From the NCBI GenBank assembly GCA_001632435.1, contig KV423916.1, positions 389,229 to 453,228 of the forward strand: a stretch of DNA of 64,000 nt, in the 5' to 3' direction. Of this stretch, positions 35,996 through 47,159 are shown piece after piece (within the stretch, counting starts at the first letter, position 1; every line of letters begins with the position of its first letter). Below the pieces are notes generated by a model, which did no database searches, had not been told where the DNA came from, and was given only the letters and a program-made list of their open reading frames with translations. This DNA comes from Calocera cornea HHB12733 (taxonomy: Eukaryota; Basidiomycota; Dacrymycetes; Dacrymycetales; Dacrymycetaceae). The translations under genes and the position numbers were made by a program.

Positions 35996-36583
35996 ATGGC
36001 TCCGAGAAACCCTACCGACCCCCCAAGCCCGCGTGATCACCTACCTGATACACCGAACCCACCTGCTGGTGGACCGATTGGCGATGTACCGGCTGGGGTG
36101 ATAGGTCAAGCCGTACAGTTTGTCGTACCGGTCGCGATGCCAATCGTCGCGCCTGTTCAAGTCCCCGCGCCCCCGCCCGCTCCCGCTCCGGTGCCCGTTC
36201 AAGTGCATATCATCCTCCAGAACCATCAGCTCACAGTCGTGATCCAAGCCAATGTCGGCCCCAATGATACACGCACGGCCACCGGCATGGAGAATCCCGT
36301 TCCGGTGCCCATTGATGGCCAGCCAAATGCCCCAGCACAGAACGTGAACCGTCAATACACCGGTACTCTTCAAGTCGCGGCTCCTCCCAACCTGGCCGAC
36401 TTGCAGAACAACTACGTAACCGATCTCAACTTCGTTCAGCAGGCGGCTAATCTAAGGATTATACTGTGGAATAACGGTGTCCAGGTGGGATCCATAACTG
36501 TCCAGTATGGGCCAAACGATCAGCCACTCCCGCAGGCCATTACACAGACTTGGGTGCAGCACGTGGTTTGGACGAGGAACTGA
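35996..36583 (+). CDS. Orphan-family protein with Pro-rich N-terminus
   Basis: Single-exon, 195 residues from MAPRNPTDPPSPRDH. The first 70 residues are rich in Pro, Ala and Val (APPPAPAPVPVQVH). The C-terminal 120 residues are strand-rich: HIILQNHQLTVVIQANVG, LADLQNNYVTDLNFVQQAAN, LRIILWNNGVQVGSITVQY and a closing ITQTWVQHVVWTRN. The last part follows the same pattern as the other small proteins of this region, such as the gene at 57288-57644, which ends INAEWFNKDLPVEWSPA. I place it as an outlying member of that orphan family. It has no signal peptide. The function is unknown. Confidence 0.55.
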   Translation: MAPRNPTDPPSPRDHLPDTPNPPAGGPIGDVPAGVIGQAVQFVVPVAMPIVAPVQVPAPPPAPAPVPVQVHIILQNHQLTVVIQANVGPNDTRTATGMENPVPVPIDGQPNAPAQNVNRQYTGTLQVAAPPNLADLQNNYVTDLNFVQQAANLRIILWNNGVQVGSITVQYGPNDQPLPQAITQTWVQHVVWTRN

Positions 36584-36899
36584 GATCATCGGCCGAGTCA
36601 ACTGCCGTTCCATCTGTCATATGTAGATCCCAGAGTTTCAAGATCGATAATGTGATAGGTCATGCAATTGATATCATCTCGAACCATGGTTGAAATTCGA
36701 CTCCTAACCGTGATCGCCAGAAGATCTGGCTCCGACGGTGATCTTCCCAAGATAACCCTACTCGACGTGGGCCTCTATCTCGAGATGTCAATCAATGAAA
36801 CGATACAGTTACAGCACGAGCGTACAACATCACCACTCTCTGTTAGAGAACATCAGCACAAATCGGCCAACGCGGATGGAATAGAGCATATGTACCAAC
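36584..36899. other. Short intergenic stretch
   Basis: 316 bp between convergent orphan-family genes; nothing recognised. Confidence 0.4.
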
Positions 36900-37250
36900 T
36901 CAAGGCGTCCACTTCACCTCAATTGAGTTCCCCAGTACTTCTTGCGGGAGCTCTGGCATTCCAACTTGAAGCTCGCCGACCATCCCTGCCACACGTAGCC
37001 CAGTGGGGAGGTAGAACCTGAGCCATAGGATTGGAGGCAGGGGTGATGCTGGACGCTGGTCGAAAGAGAGTATGGTGTTGAGGTTGAGGAGGTCGCTGAT
37101 AAAGGTGAGCTCCGCTTTGAACCTCAGCCGGCGGTCGGGCACGTTATACAGCTGGCGTTCGCCTTTACCGAGGAGCTCGGCGGTGGCGATCTCAACCATG
37201 ATCTTGTTGTCTCCAGTGATTATGGTGACAAATGCCTGAGTCGTTGGCAT
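36900..37250 (-). CDS. Orphan-family protein, single module
   Basis: 116 residues from MPTTQAFVTIITGDNKIMVE. The order of elements is FVTIITGDNKIMVEIATAEL, then RRLRFKAELTFISDLLNLN, then ILWLRFYLPTGLRVAGMVGE, with the end SIEVKWTP. The same order is seen in each module of the two-module proteins at 40846 and 48988. Relics of this subtype lie at 44640-44822 and 46971-47159. No known domain was recognised. It is the first of a series of minus-strand copies each followed (upstream) by a related non-coding block. Confidence 0.6.
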   Translation of the reverse strand: MPTTQAFVTIITGDNKIMVEIATAELLGKGERQLYNVPDRRLRFKAELTFISDLLNLNTILSFDQRPASPLPPILWLRFYLPTGLRVAGMVGELQVGMPELPQEVLGNSIEVKWTP

Positions 37251-38365
37251 GATGATTGGCTGGCGAACGGGTCGCAGTGCAATAACAGCAGGTTATAGCA
37301 GGATCGTACTCACCTAATGGGTGGGCAGCTCACGGTCAAGGTAGCGCGCTGTCTTGCGCGAGGATCTTCTCAAACATCTTATCGTTTTATGTTCTTGATA
37401 TTCGGCACTCTGTCGACAGTTTGGTCACCGCAAACCCTTCAGATCAGAACCTGACGACACGTGCTTCCATGCCTCAAGCAACATGCCCACGCCAGTGCCT
37501 TCTGCTCGGGTGCCACGATGCTGCATTCCATAAGGTTCGGATACCCTCAGGTGCCTTTTCAGACCGTCTTCTATGCGATTCACTGGTTGACTGTGTGCCT
37601 TAGGATGACACTTCCTTTGCGGTTTGCAAGGTTGTGACACTGATGGTGTGAAGACACGTGTGTAGCCGGAAGTTGCAACCTTGTCACGGCCAGAGTCGTT
37701 TGCGGCTCGAAGGCGCCACAGTGAAGCCATTGGATGGCGAGTGCTAATGGAGCGGGGCAATATGGTGTTGCACCTCCGGTCCTCGGAGCACTCGCCATTC
37801 GCAGAGAGTGTATGCGGCTATCGGTGCGGACCTGGCTCTAAGATTCAGGAACGGAGTTCACAGCACTTGCATATCGGGTGAGTTCGAGACATCGGCAAGC
37901 GATAGGACAATCAACACACCCAGTCGCTTCTGCAGTGCCTAGTTTTGGGGCCATTGACCCGTATTTGTGCGGTGGGAGCACATCCGCTGACTGCAACTAC
38001 ATGTCAGCATGATGTACTCTGCTCATGGAGGATGCGCCGCGTACTGCTTTCAGGAGCTGGCCGTCCCGCCCACTATGCAGTATCCGTTCTCAACCCCCAT
38101 AGCCGCATACTCCGTATTTCAGGGTGGATGTCCGCATGCTTAAATGCGTTGCTGCTGTTGCTGTCGCTGGCCGGAGGAGTTGCGGTTAGACGGTCCAGTG
38201 CTGTGTGGGTGCAGGAAGGCAAGTTCCACAAGTCTCGAGCACGCGTCACCTGAAACAGTCGCTTCGCGCTTCTCTCGCTGGCCTCGCCTAGACCGCACAG
38301 GCGTTATTTCGTCCAAAAGTCATCTTTGGCATACAAGCTATACCATAAGCATTACAATCTAGATG
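37251..38365. repeat. Upstream block, unit 0 (degenerate)
   Basis: About 1.1 kb with no gene. The part at about 37975-38110 (gcacatccgct...ctacatgtcagcatg...gaggatg) resembles 40195-40250 and 42775-42835, so it is the remnant of the block found upstream of the other tandem copies. Confidence 0.5.
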
Positions 38366-39250
38366 CTAATAAGGATCGTCTGGGGTTCCATAGTCCACCA
38401 TACGCAACCAACCCATGCCTGCCAACTGATCGATCACCGTAAGGTCGCGCGGCGTCGCGTCGACTTGTGCGACCATGTAGGCGACTGTTTTGTTGTCGCT
38501 GTGCGCCCACCTGAATGTGTAAATGGGATGCATGTTTTGGGGGAAGCGTAGTCGTGAGATACCAAGGGTGGCACCCACCAAGCTGAGCCTGTATTTAAAG
38601 CGGACTTGGCCCTTGACTTGCTACATCGACTGCCGGGTTACCAGTCCATGGACCATTGGAAGATGTGTTCATATCGGCCGTGATGATATCAAGGTGGTAT
38701 TCCTTGCTAACGTCGATCTATATCGAGATGAGGGCCTCCTCAAATATGACCTGTGTTATGTTCAATCTTCGTTAGGTTGCGCAAGATGACAACGCAGGCC
38801 AATACCTCACCTGCGGAGGTGGTGCGTGATAGAAGGACGAGTGCCGCATGTCCTGGCTCATACAATCGTGAAGCATCTCAGAGCTCTTGCCGTCAAGGCA
38901 CTCCAGAGTGGTGGGTGGCCCGACAAATCTTACACGGTTCGCAAGCACCATTCCAAGTGGGCCATCATTATCTTCGAACGTGACCCTGAAAACCCGGTCC
39001 GTGGGAGCCAATGTGTGCGATTCGCGGAGGGTGAGTGTGGTTAGCCTGCCGTCCCAGAAGTGGTGCACATCCTTGTAGAACATCATCTGCCCGAAGAGCG
39101 CAACCATCTTTCGGTCGAGCAAGGGGAGCGGTCCGAGTTAGCCCAAGCGGAAAGGTGCAGAGTATCAATCTGGACGCGGTAGGTGTGGTTGTCACTACTG
39201 CTGCTAAGCGGAGAGAGCTTCACGACAGCATTTTCGATGATCTCGTTCAT
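38366..39250 (-). pseudogene. Broken two-module orphan-family gene
   Basis: The copy starts at the ATG at 39250 (MNEIIENAVVKLSPLSSSSD), aligned with the intact MEEIIEKAVV start at 49878. After HLSAWANSD the frame is lost, and the homologous sequence continues one base out of frame as PLLDRKMVALFGQMMFYKDV. The first module still ends YHAPPPQ at a splice donor. In module two, the codon matching Trp in SIWID is TAG, and another frame change follows before LRFPQNMHPIYTFRW near the end. At least two frameshifts and one nonsense codon make this a pseudogene of the family represented by 40846-41721. No repaired sequence is implied. Confidence 0.75.
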
Positions 39251-39362
39251 ATCTGCTCAACTGCGAGTTCTGTGAGTCGAGATTAACTGAGCCGTACAGA
39301 GTCCCACTTGCCTGCTGCTAGGCGCGAATGGACAGAATCGCTTCTTATTTGCTCTATGGGGA

Positions 39363-40500
39363 ATGGGTTGTCGTTGCCGAGCAACCTACACAATGGCTGG
39401 TATTTATCTTGATACCGCAGGACGGCCGGGCCCAGCACACGGCAGGGCATGGAATTCCATGAAGACCTCAAGCACGTACGGCCGGTCATTGCAGCCAAGG
39501 GGCGGATCTACAAAGTCAGGGCACGCTAGCGTACGTCGCGCAGTACTTCCTGCTGAGCCAGCCGGAGCAAGACCATATGCCGGCACCAGAAGTGCAAGGG
39601 GCCGCAGCAACAATGCAGGGTACCTAACACATTCTCACCTCCTAGCGCCAGCTGTCTGCCGAACGGTGCTAGCGGGTTTGCCGTTTGTGGGTTCCTCAGG
39701 GTTCTGCACGGCGGAGGGGCACGCCGGGTTTTGCTTTGAGTGTTCCATTACGCGCTCGGGGTTTCACAGTCGCGCTGCATTACGAAATCGCGCATAGCAA
39801 GTGCATGTGCACTACTTCCGATGGGGGCTGATATAGATTTGTACATCCGGACATAGTGAACATCCCGAGGTCGGAGAGATGGATGGAGCGGATGACGACC
39901 ATGGAACTTGAGCCCATTGCAATTCGGCGGGGTCTGGTTGTGCGTTAGCTTAATGCTTCGCCATGGACAGGGCACAGCAAACGCACTGAGAGCCTCAAGC
40001 CGTTGACAGTTCTGAAACCAAGAACGGGCTCTCGTGCCGCAACAGCAGTGGAACAGTCTGGTGCTACGCGGGTCTACCCAGCTCCTATTCCCAAGCTCGA
40101 GCCCCATCCGGTCAGCCTGGCTGATCCATGCGCAGGTCGTCAAACGACGAAGGAGCTCGGTGCTGTTCAGACTTGATGCTTGGGAGTGCGCACATCCGCT
40201 TCAACTACAACGACTTGCTCAGTAGACATGCTCTACAGCCGGAGGATGAGTGAGCGTCATACTGCGTCTCAAGGATGAGCAGTCCCGCCCGCGAACCTCT
40301 AATCACTGTCACCCCCTAAGTCTCATATGCCCATCAAACGCCCACATGCAGTGCTGGGCTGCTGCGTTCGGCAGCCATCGAGAGTAGATACTGGGCAGAC
40401 CCCTTCTGTGTGCGTGGGTGCGGGAAGGCAAATCGTTTTCGCGCCGCGTCTGGCGTACTGTGATCCTGAGACGTCGCGTCGCGTCGTGGTCCAGCAGGCA
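39363..40500. repeat. Upstream block, unit 1
   Basis: Non-coding block shared with 41830-42990, 44945-45240, 46465-46960 and 49985-50620. Shared landmarks in order are ggcggatctac, cacgctagcgta, cgcagtacttcctgctg, cagctgtctgccga, gggtttgccgtttgtg, cagggttctgcac and gtacatccggacata. The region 40430-40475 is the element-free counterpart of the transposon insertion site at 43011. Confidence 0.65.
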
Positions 40501-40845
40501 CTATCAAAGCTAAAAGCTGGGTGTTGTTGTTGTCGGTTTCGGCTAGAACAGAACAACCAGTCAACCAATCAGCATGGCTCCTCCAGTACCACCATCCCAA
40601 GATAGTGTGTGTGTAGAGTGCGCGGACGACGGCAGTAGGAGCTCAAGGGGCGCCTTCCCCGCCGGACTCAAATCCCCGATCTGCGATGACCGGTGCCCCA
40701 CAGCTCGAGCATCATGACCGCACGCCAGTGGGCTATGCACATACTCGGATCCTGGGAGGCTAAATAAATCCAAGTGACATTCAACATCGAAATACACGCT
40801 ATCCTCGACGATGCCATACAATCCTGTAAGCATACAACACAGATG

Positions 40846-41721
40846 CTAATTCTCACGATAGACCGTCATTGCCAACGAACCCAAGCTTTGCAGGTTGTTG
40901 ATCAGAGTGAGATCGTATGATGTGTCAACTTCAGCGGACATTACAGCGACCATTTTGTTGTCCTTCATCCATTTGAACTTGTAGATGGGTTTCAAGTTTT
41001 TGGGGAAGCTTCGCCCGAAGATCGATACAGAGGCACCGTAAAAGTCCAGCTTGTCCTTGCAGCGGAGTTCGCCCTTGAACCTCATCGCCGTATCGACTGC
41101 CGGATTTCCAGTCCATGGACCAACACAATATGACTCCATATCGGAGGTACTGATATCAAGATGGTACTGCTTGCTATCGACCCACATCGAGACAATCGCC
41201 TCTTCAATTATGACCTATGATACGTTCAACTCCCCTTAGCAAGCGCAAGATGACGTCACGAGCAAACACGAATATCTCACCTGCGGAGGTGGTGGCCGAT
41301 GCACGAACGTGTGCTCGGCGTGGTCGCCGGAAGCCTTCATGCAGGTGACCTGGCAGGTCGTACCGTTAAGGCTGTGGAGCTTGTCGTGTGGCCCGTCGAA
41401 CTGTGCATAATCCGTAATCAACAGTCCAAGGAAAGCGTCGTTTCTTTGAAAGACGATGTTGAAAGCAGGGTCCAAGTCCAACACTGAATGCAATATGGCG
41501 AAGGTAATTTTGGTTCGCGGGTCGCCGAAGAAGTGGCCGACATCCTCGTCGAACCGCATCTGCCCGAGGAGCCTAACCGGCTTTGAGTCCAGAAACCACA
41601 TATCCGATTCAATGTCGCCTTTGGCATGCAGATGTAGAGTATCGATGTGGATGCGGTAGCGCTTGTCAGAAGGACTAATCTGCTCGAGCGTCACGACGGC
41701 GTTTTCGAGGATCTCCTCCAT
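40846..41721 (-). CDS. Two-module orphan-family protein
   Basis: Exons are 41721-41281 and 41214-40846, summing in frame to 269 residues. Module one (exon 1) starts MEEILENAVVTLEQISPSDK and runs through YRIHIDTLHLH, RLLGQMRFDEDVGHFFGD, LDPAFNIVFQRNDAFLGLLI and HRPPPPQ. Module two (exon 2) starts VIIEEAIVSMWVDSKQYHLD and runs through GPWTGNPAVDTAMRFKGELR, FPKNLKPIYKFKWMKDNKMV and LTLINNLQSLG to VYREN. The two modules follow the same pattern, so the gene arose by internal duplication with one module per exon. There is no signal peptide or membrane segment. Function is unknown; the strand-rich pattern suggests a small soluble beta fold. It is intact. Confidence 0.75.
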
Positions 41722-41829
41722 GCTTGCTCAACTGCAAACTCTGTAAGTGGAGCACAACTGACTGGGCGTCTCACTTGCCTGCTGATCTTCGGATGCGCAA
41801 AAACGCTGCTTCTCTGCTGCCCCAGGAGA

Positions 41830-42990
41830 TGGGCTGTTATTGTCGAGCAGCCTACCGAATGGCTGCTTTTTATCTTGAAATCGCAAGACAGCCGGGCGCC
41901 AGCACACCGCCGGGCAAGAGACTCGATTAAGACCGCGCTCATGACCTTCCGATCATTGAGGCCACGGTGCGGATCTAGCACCCGCCGGACACACTAGCGT
42001 GCGTTTAGCGGTGCTTCCTGAAGACCACAATCACCTCCTTCGGGTCATCGAAGCCAAGGGGCGGATCCAGCAAATACCGGGCAAGATGGCGTGGGTTGCG
42101 CAGTAAGTACTTCCTGCTGGCCCAGTCGGAGCTAGAGCGAATGCCGATGTCACAGGGATGCGGGACCGCGGCAGGCATACATACATGTGACTCTTCTTGA
42201 CCTCCCAGGGCCAGCTGTCTGCCGAGTGGTGCCAGCGGGTTTGCCATTTGTGAACTCGTCAGGGTGAGGGACGGCGGAGCGTCCAGCGCTAGTCCCGTTA
42301 TGAGCGCTTCGTTCGGCATTCGGATTTGCATAGTCGCGCGGCATTACGAAAGCTGCATAGCAAGAGCATGTTCGCAAGTCTCGATTGGAGGTGATACGGC
42401 TTTGTACATCGGCACATCATGAACATGCGGAAGCCGAAGAGATGCAAGGACCGGATGATGGTCGCGGAGCTCGCGGCCATTGCAGTCTCCCAGAAAAGGA
42501 TAGTGACATCGGGCTCTGACTGTGCGTCAGCTTGATGCTTTACGATGGACCGGACACAACCAACGCACTGTGATCCTATGTATGCTGCTGGCAGATCAGG
42601 TACGGCAACAACAGTGCCAAGCCGGTCCACCGCTGTTGCCATGCCGTTCCACTCAATACCTACTCTCGAATCTCATACTGGATGGACTGTCGTCCAGTCC
42701 ACCTGGATCACCGTACGCAGGTCGCCCACCGGTGAGAAGGATAGCTCGGTACTGACAGACTTGAATCGTAGGAGCGCGCACATCCGCTCCAACTACAATG
42801 ACATGTCAGCATGCATGCTCCGTGGATAGAGGATGAGCCTCATACTGTAAAGCGTCTCAGGGCCGGGCAGTCCAGCACACAACCCACTAACCACTCTCAT
42901 ACCCTTCAGCCTCATATGCCCAGCTCTTTGAAACCAAACGTTCGCACGAAAACTGGGTTGCCATCGTATCCGAAAGTAGTTGGTGCTCAG
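41830..42990. repeat. Upstream block, unit 2
   Basis: Matches the other blocks; 41865-42000 is nearly identical to 50027-50160 (ttatcttgaaatcgcaa...cactagcgtg), indicating recent duplication or gene conversion between units 2 and 5. The block lies directly 5' of the gene starting at 41721 and presumably includes its promoter. It is interrupted on the right by the transposon at 43022. Confidence 0.65.
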
Positions 42991-43021
42991 CAGTCCTCTT
43001 CATGCTTGGGTGGAGCGCGCC

Positions 43022-43090
43022 ACCAAGCCGTCCTAAAAACCAGGGTCCCCCCAGGAGGGGTATTTCCTGCGTCAACCCCAATGTCCTTGA
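43022..43090 (+). repeat. Left terminal inverted repeat
   Basis: Begins accaagccgtcctaaaaacc and pairs imperfectly with the right end. Shared landmarks are GTCCTAA, AGGAGGGGT/AGAGAGGGGT, and ACCCCAATGT/ACCCTAATGT. Confidence 0.65.
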
Positions 43091-44199
43091 AGGGGGTGGG
43101 GTACAGCACAACTGTGTTGTACCCCCGGCTGTAGCCCCTTCTCAGTCTAAATTAGCCCATTTTACATATTGTCCAAGTAGTCTTTATACTAAACAGAGCC
43201 TCACATATGCTCCTACAAGCTCCATTAGCAGTTCTAGTAATAGAAAACCCACTTATACCACTGCACAGCCGCAAAAATGGTGCTGTACCCCCTTTTCTGG
43301 GCCAAATCACCTTCTTTTTGCTTGTAAAATGCATGGGAACATGCCCTGGTATCTTCTTAATCATTCCACCAAGCCATAGAGTGGTTCAAGTTGGGGGAAG
43401 GTGCCGCTTTGCTGCTCATTTGGGGGTAGGGTTTAGCTGAGAATATAGTGTATCCTTATTCTATTTCTACAAACATTATGCCTCATTCAAATTGGCTGGA
43501 AATTGGTGTACATACTGTCCATATAGTACCCAGTCTTCCATTCAAAATTTGTGTAATTTCATAAGTTGGAAAGTTTTGGGTATATGGCCAACATTAAAAG
43601 CAACAACAAATTGTACCCTTTACCATAGTATCATTTGTCTATTCATAAGCAATCACTTCCTACTTATATATCTTTCCCAATTTCTCAAATCTGCTTTATA
43701 TATGTCTAAATATGATTCCTCTCAAGTAGCAAGTCAATCCATACAGCCATTAATATTATATTACTCATTTGCTATTCAGGGTACTATAGGGCCTAACAAG
43801 ACATACATACTCCAACTATAGCGGCATGTGCAACACATTTCTACCTAATCAAATCTATCTGGAAAAGACGTTTGGACCTCTGACTGATGAGATCCTATGC
43901 AATAGCACTGATATAAGCATTGAAAGGCAGTACAGCAGGGGCTGCAGCAGTATATCAGCACATGTTTTGAGAAAATAGAGGCCTTCCCACGGTTAAATAT
44001 CCTTTATTTTTTGCCTCAATCATAACAGAGGGGTCCTAAACACATTGCCAGTATCTAATATACAAGTAGAATAATAGAATTATGTGATTGCAGGGCTGCA
44101 GCAATGCTGCTTTTATTATAGGGGCCCTGCATTTCCGGCCCCTAGCCCATTTTTCCACTGGCTGACGGATCGCTGCAGCAGGGCCCTGTGGCTGTGACC

Positions 44200-44266
44200 T
44201 TCCCAGCCACATTAGGGTCATGTCGGGAAACCCCTCTCTAGGGTCCTTGACATTAGGACCGTGAGC
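44200..44266 (-). repeat. Right terminal inverted repeat
   Basis: Read on the minus strand from 44266 it begins GCTCACGGTCCTAATGTC and follows the order of the left repeat. A second G/C-rich inverted motif (gcagcagggccctgtggc) lies just inside it. Confidence 0.65.
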
Positions 44267-44639
44267 TGGAGCGCGCCGCCTCCCAGGTGCTCACGTGATC
44301 CTGAGACAGACGCGTCGCGCACCCGTCGCGCACTACTGTATCCGATGAGCTGCTCAATGTCTCACCAATGTCCAATGATCAAGCTATCGTCCTCTCACAA
44401 ACGCCTCCCTTCTGAAAACATCAATCCTATCCTCCAGCGAGGATGAGAAAATGTGCCTACATAAATTGAGCATCAAGGTACTCACTATATTGCCCAGCAC
44501 AGGTTGTGGTTGTGCTTCCCTGCTTAATATCCCTGCCATATGGATCCTAGTGGGCAGGTGTGATGTGGGTCATAGGATTGTAGACAGGCAAAATGCCGGA
44601 TGTTGATTGAGAGCACGTGTAGTGTCAAGGCGTGGGACA

Positions 44640-44822
44640 TCACTGATAGAGCCGAGGCCATTTGGGTACACTACACACCTGGCATTCGCCTGTAGCCAGG
44701 AGTGCAGCGGTGACAATTTGGACCTTGATCTTGTTGTTGTCGGTCACTATGACCATAAGGAGCAGATCTAGGGTACTTCTCATGTTGATGCAGAAGCATA
44801 CTTGCCTGCTAATTCTCTGCAT
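44640..44822 (-). pseudogene. Relic of an orphan-family module
   Basis: About 60 codons containing VIVTDNNKIKVQIVTAALLA and GECQVCSVP, matching IITGDNKIMVEIATAELLGK and GERQLYNVP of the gene at 36900. Nothing recognisable follows, so this is a truncated copy belonging to unit 3. Confidence 0.55.
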
Positions 44823-44944
44823 CAGAGGACATCCTTGTGAGGGCGGCGTTCATAGAAACATTTGGGTGCTGTGTGCTGGTGCGTTGTTCTGGCGCTCCTA
44901 CAAAATTTCAACCCGACCCCTGAGAGAAGCTGAAGACTGCAGCT

Positions 44945-45240
44945 ACCTCCCTCCGGCATTGAAGTCATAGGGCGGATCTAACTAGGTCGAATGCAATAGA
45001 TTGAGATGTGCAGTGTTTCCTGCTGCGCAGGCGGAGCCAGAGCAAACACCGGCACCAGGGATAGGGCCACCGACGGGAGGGGTTGAAGGGGTAAGTGACG
45101 CATTCTTCGCCTTCTTTCAGCAGCCATCCGCTGGGAGGTGCCAGCGGGCCTTCCATTTGTGAGTTCGTCCGGGTTCTGCACGGGGAGGGTCCCCAAGCTT
45201 GACAGCTCCGTCGCTCATTTGCAATCAACCAAGAATGCTG
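44945..45240. repeat. Upstream block, unit 3
   Basis: Same landmarks as the other blocks (gggcggatcta, cagtgtttcctgctgcgcag, gccagagcaaacaccggcacc, gtgccagcgggc, gttctgcac). No coding frame is shared between copies. Confidence 0.6.
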
Positions 45241-45334
45241 CTATGCCGGGCAATTGACAAATCGCGCATGCTGTAACGCATTATGAATAACTGAAATCTC
45301 GCATCGCGAGGGGCAGAATGCCCAGAAGAACAGG

Positions 45335-45730
45335 TCACAGTGGCACCATCATATCTCGGCCCATAACCATGGGCACATTTGCGAAATGGTCGAGGATGTT
45401 GCCATTGTCGCTCGTGTTTAGGTCTCCGATCAGTATGGCCGTGGGATGTTCGCCGTGCCTGAACGTGATCTTGATGACCGGATCCAGCATCCCCGAAAAG
45501 CGAGACACTGTGATTGTTGCGAGGCTATCAAGTAGATCGGAAACGTCCTTGTAGCGGATATGCCCATTGACGCGGTATGCCTGAGCCTTCGGTGGACTCG
45601 TAAACCCCATCGCATAATAGGGGTGACCGCATGAAAGCTCGACCTCGGGAGTCTGAATGTTAAACTCAAACCGGGCGACATCGGCACGGAACAAAATGGA
45701 TACGATCGCTGGTCTGACGACGTAGGCCAT
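45335..45730 (-). CDS. Orphan-family protein, divergent single module
   Basis: 131 residues from the ATG at 45730 (MAYVVRPAIVSILFRADVAR). It follows the module order: PAIVSILFRADVARFEFNIQ, AYRVNGHIRYKDVSDLLDSL, LDPVIKITFRHGEHPTAILI and a C-terminal tail ending GRDMMVPL. The GHIRYKDV and LDPVIKITF segments correspond to GQMRFDEDV and LDPAFNIVF in the gene at 41721. The true end may involve another exon. Function is unknown. Confidence 0.55.
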   Translation of the reverse strand: MAYVVRPAIVSILFRADVARFEFNIQTPEVELSCGHPYYAMGFTSPPKAQAYRVNGHIRYKDVSDLLDSLATITVSRFSGMLDPVIKITFRHGEHPTAILIGDLNTSDNGNILDHFANVPMVMGRDMMVPL

Positions 45731-45879
45731 GTACCTGACTGCGTAGCTCGTCAGACATGGGGTCAGATCGAAGCAAACAGATACGCACCTTGAGAGGAAC
45801 GGAAGTTGGTACGGCTGGGTCACGGCGTGGACAGGTGTGGTTGGTTTGATTGCCAGGATAACAGGTGGACAGCTACTTA

Positions 45880-46464
45880 AAAAAAAAATGGGAGAGCTCG
45901 CACAATCGAGCTCCAACAGGCTGCCGCCCAAGTGAGGACCTCAGGACGGGTATACGGAGGTTGTATCTGGAGACCGGCGCTGATAATGACCGGTGATTTG
46001 AACGTGAACCGAGCCGGGTCCTGAATAGCTTAGAATATGCTGTATGCATGGTCGGAGCCCGCACTGCGTCGCCAATGGGAACACAGGGTATCGTGTGCTG
46101 GTGCGTCGTTGTGCTGGCGCCCTTACAGAACTCCCGTCCAACCCCTGAGAGAAGCGTTCGATCAGCATATACAGCACATGCATTCAGGACTAGATGGCGT
46201 ACGATGCGTCTCGCTGGCTCTGTTCTTGGGCTGGAGGAATGCAAAGCCCCGAGAGCGCTGTGTTGGGGCAGTGTGCTGACTGGCGTCAGGACTGTACATG
46301 GCACGCATGTGCCTCGTGCAGTCACTAGCTCTCCTGCCCTCCAAGCTCCCGGGCGAGCCTTCCGCCTCACTTCGCTCATCCACATCTTGGTGAACAAGAT
46401 TGGCACCTCTGGAATCGTAGCTTGAGATGGCGCAAGTCTGATCTTGCTGGAAACGGCAGCTTCT
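45880..46464. other. Spacer between unit 4 gene and block
   Basis: No supported gene. A run of ten A residues lies near 45879-45888. Confidence 0.35.
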
Positions 46465-46960
46465 CACTTCCGATCATTAGAGTTCTGCGGCGGATCTAAC
46501 GAAAGCCGAACACACTAGCGTGAGATGCGCAGCACTTCCTGCTTCGCACTCGGAGCCAGAGCAGATACCGGTGGGAGTACGCGAGGCTTGAAGGATAAGA
46601 CGACGCCTTCTCCGCCTTCTTTCGACAGCCATGTGCCGAGAATTCCAGCGAATTCTCTAGTTTTAGGTTCTTCAGGGTTCTGCACTGCAGAGCGCCAAGC
46701 GCCGGCCCGAGTTCCGGCGTGCCGTTCGGCAACCGGGTTTAAGCAGTTGCGCGGCACTACGAAGCCGCACAGTGTTCACGATTTTCGGCCGGCAGGGGAG
46801 AAGGGGGGGGGTGCCTGTACACATCCGGGCATACATAGCGAACAGCCCGAGGTCGGAGACAGGCAAGGACCGGATGACGGCGATGGTGATCCCAAGACCT
46901 GAGCTGGCTTACATCCTCTGTGAGCTTGATGCTTCTGTATCTATATGGAAGAACGAACGC
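46465..46960. repeat. Upstream block, unit 4
   Basis: Shares cactagcgtgagatgcgcag, cttcctgcttcgca, cggagccagagcag, ttcagggttctgcac and acatccgggcatacat with the other units. Confidence 0.6.
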
Positions 46961-46970
46961 ACTGAGAGCC

Positions 46971-47159
46971 CTACGCAGCTGGGTGTTCGGGCAACGAGAA
47001 GCGGGCGTTTGCGCGGCGACAGGAGTGGAGCCGCCTGAACCTCATTCGGCGCTCGGGCACATGCTGCAGCTCGTGTTCGCGCTTCCTACACAGATCAGCG
47101 GTGATCGTCTCTACCACAGTAATGTTCTTCCCAGTGAGGAATGGTGGTTGCAAACCCAT
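46971..47159 (-). pseudogene. Relic of an orphan-family module
   Basis: The frame contains TGKNITVVETITADLCRKRE and HELQHVPERRMRFR, matching TGDNKIMVEIATAELLGKGE and RQLYNVPDRRLRF of the gene at 36900. The rest of the module is missing. Confidence 0.5.

Larger units (their letters stand above)
43011..44277. mobile_element. Non-autonomous long-TIR DNA transposon (Mutator-like), with target duplication
   Basis: The element at 43022-44266 (1,245 bp) is sharply AT-rich inside a GC-rich region and has no transposase frame. It is flanked by an exact 11-bp direct repeat, TGGAGCGCGCC, at 43011-43021 and 44267-44277. The termini are imperfect inverted repeats of about 60-70 bp; inward from each end both read GTCCTAA, AGG, CCC, GAGGGGT, ACCC and AATGT with a few mismatches. 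Long inverted repeats with 9-11-bp target duplications are typical of Mutator-like elements. The homologous position in unit 1 (about 40430-40475) lacks the element, so it inserted after the units duplicated. Confidence 0.75.

Noticed and set aside
43022..44266. A gene inside the AT-rich insert
   Set aside because: Only short frames are present, none resembles a transposase, and base composition is uniform and non-coding.
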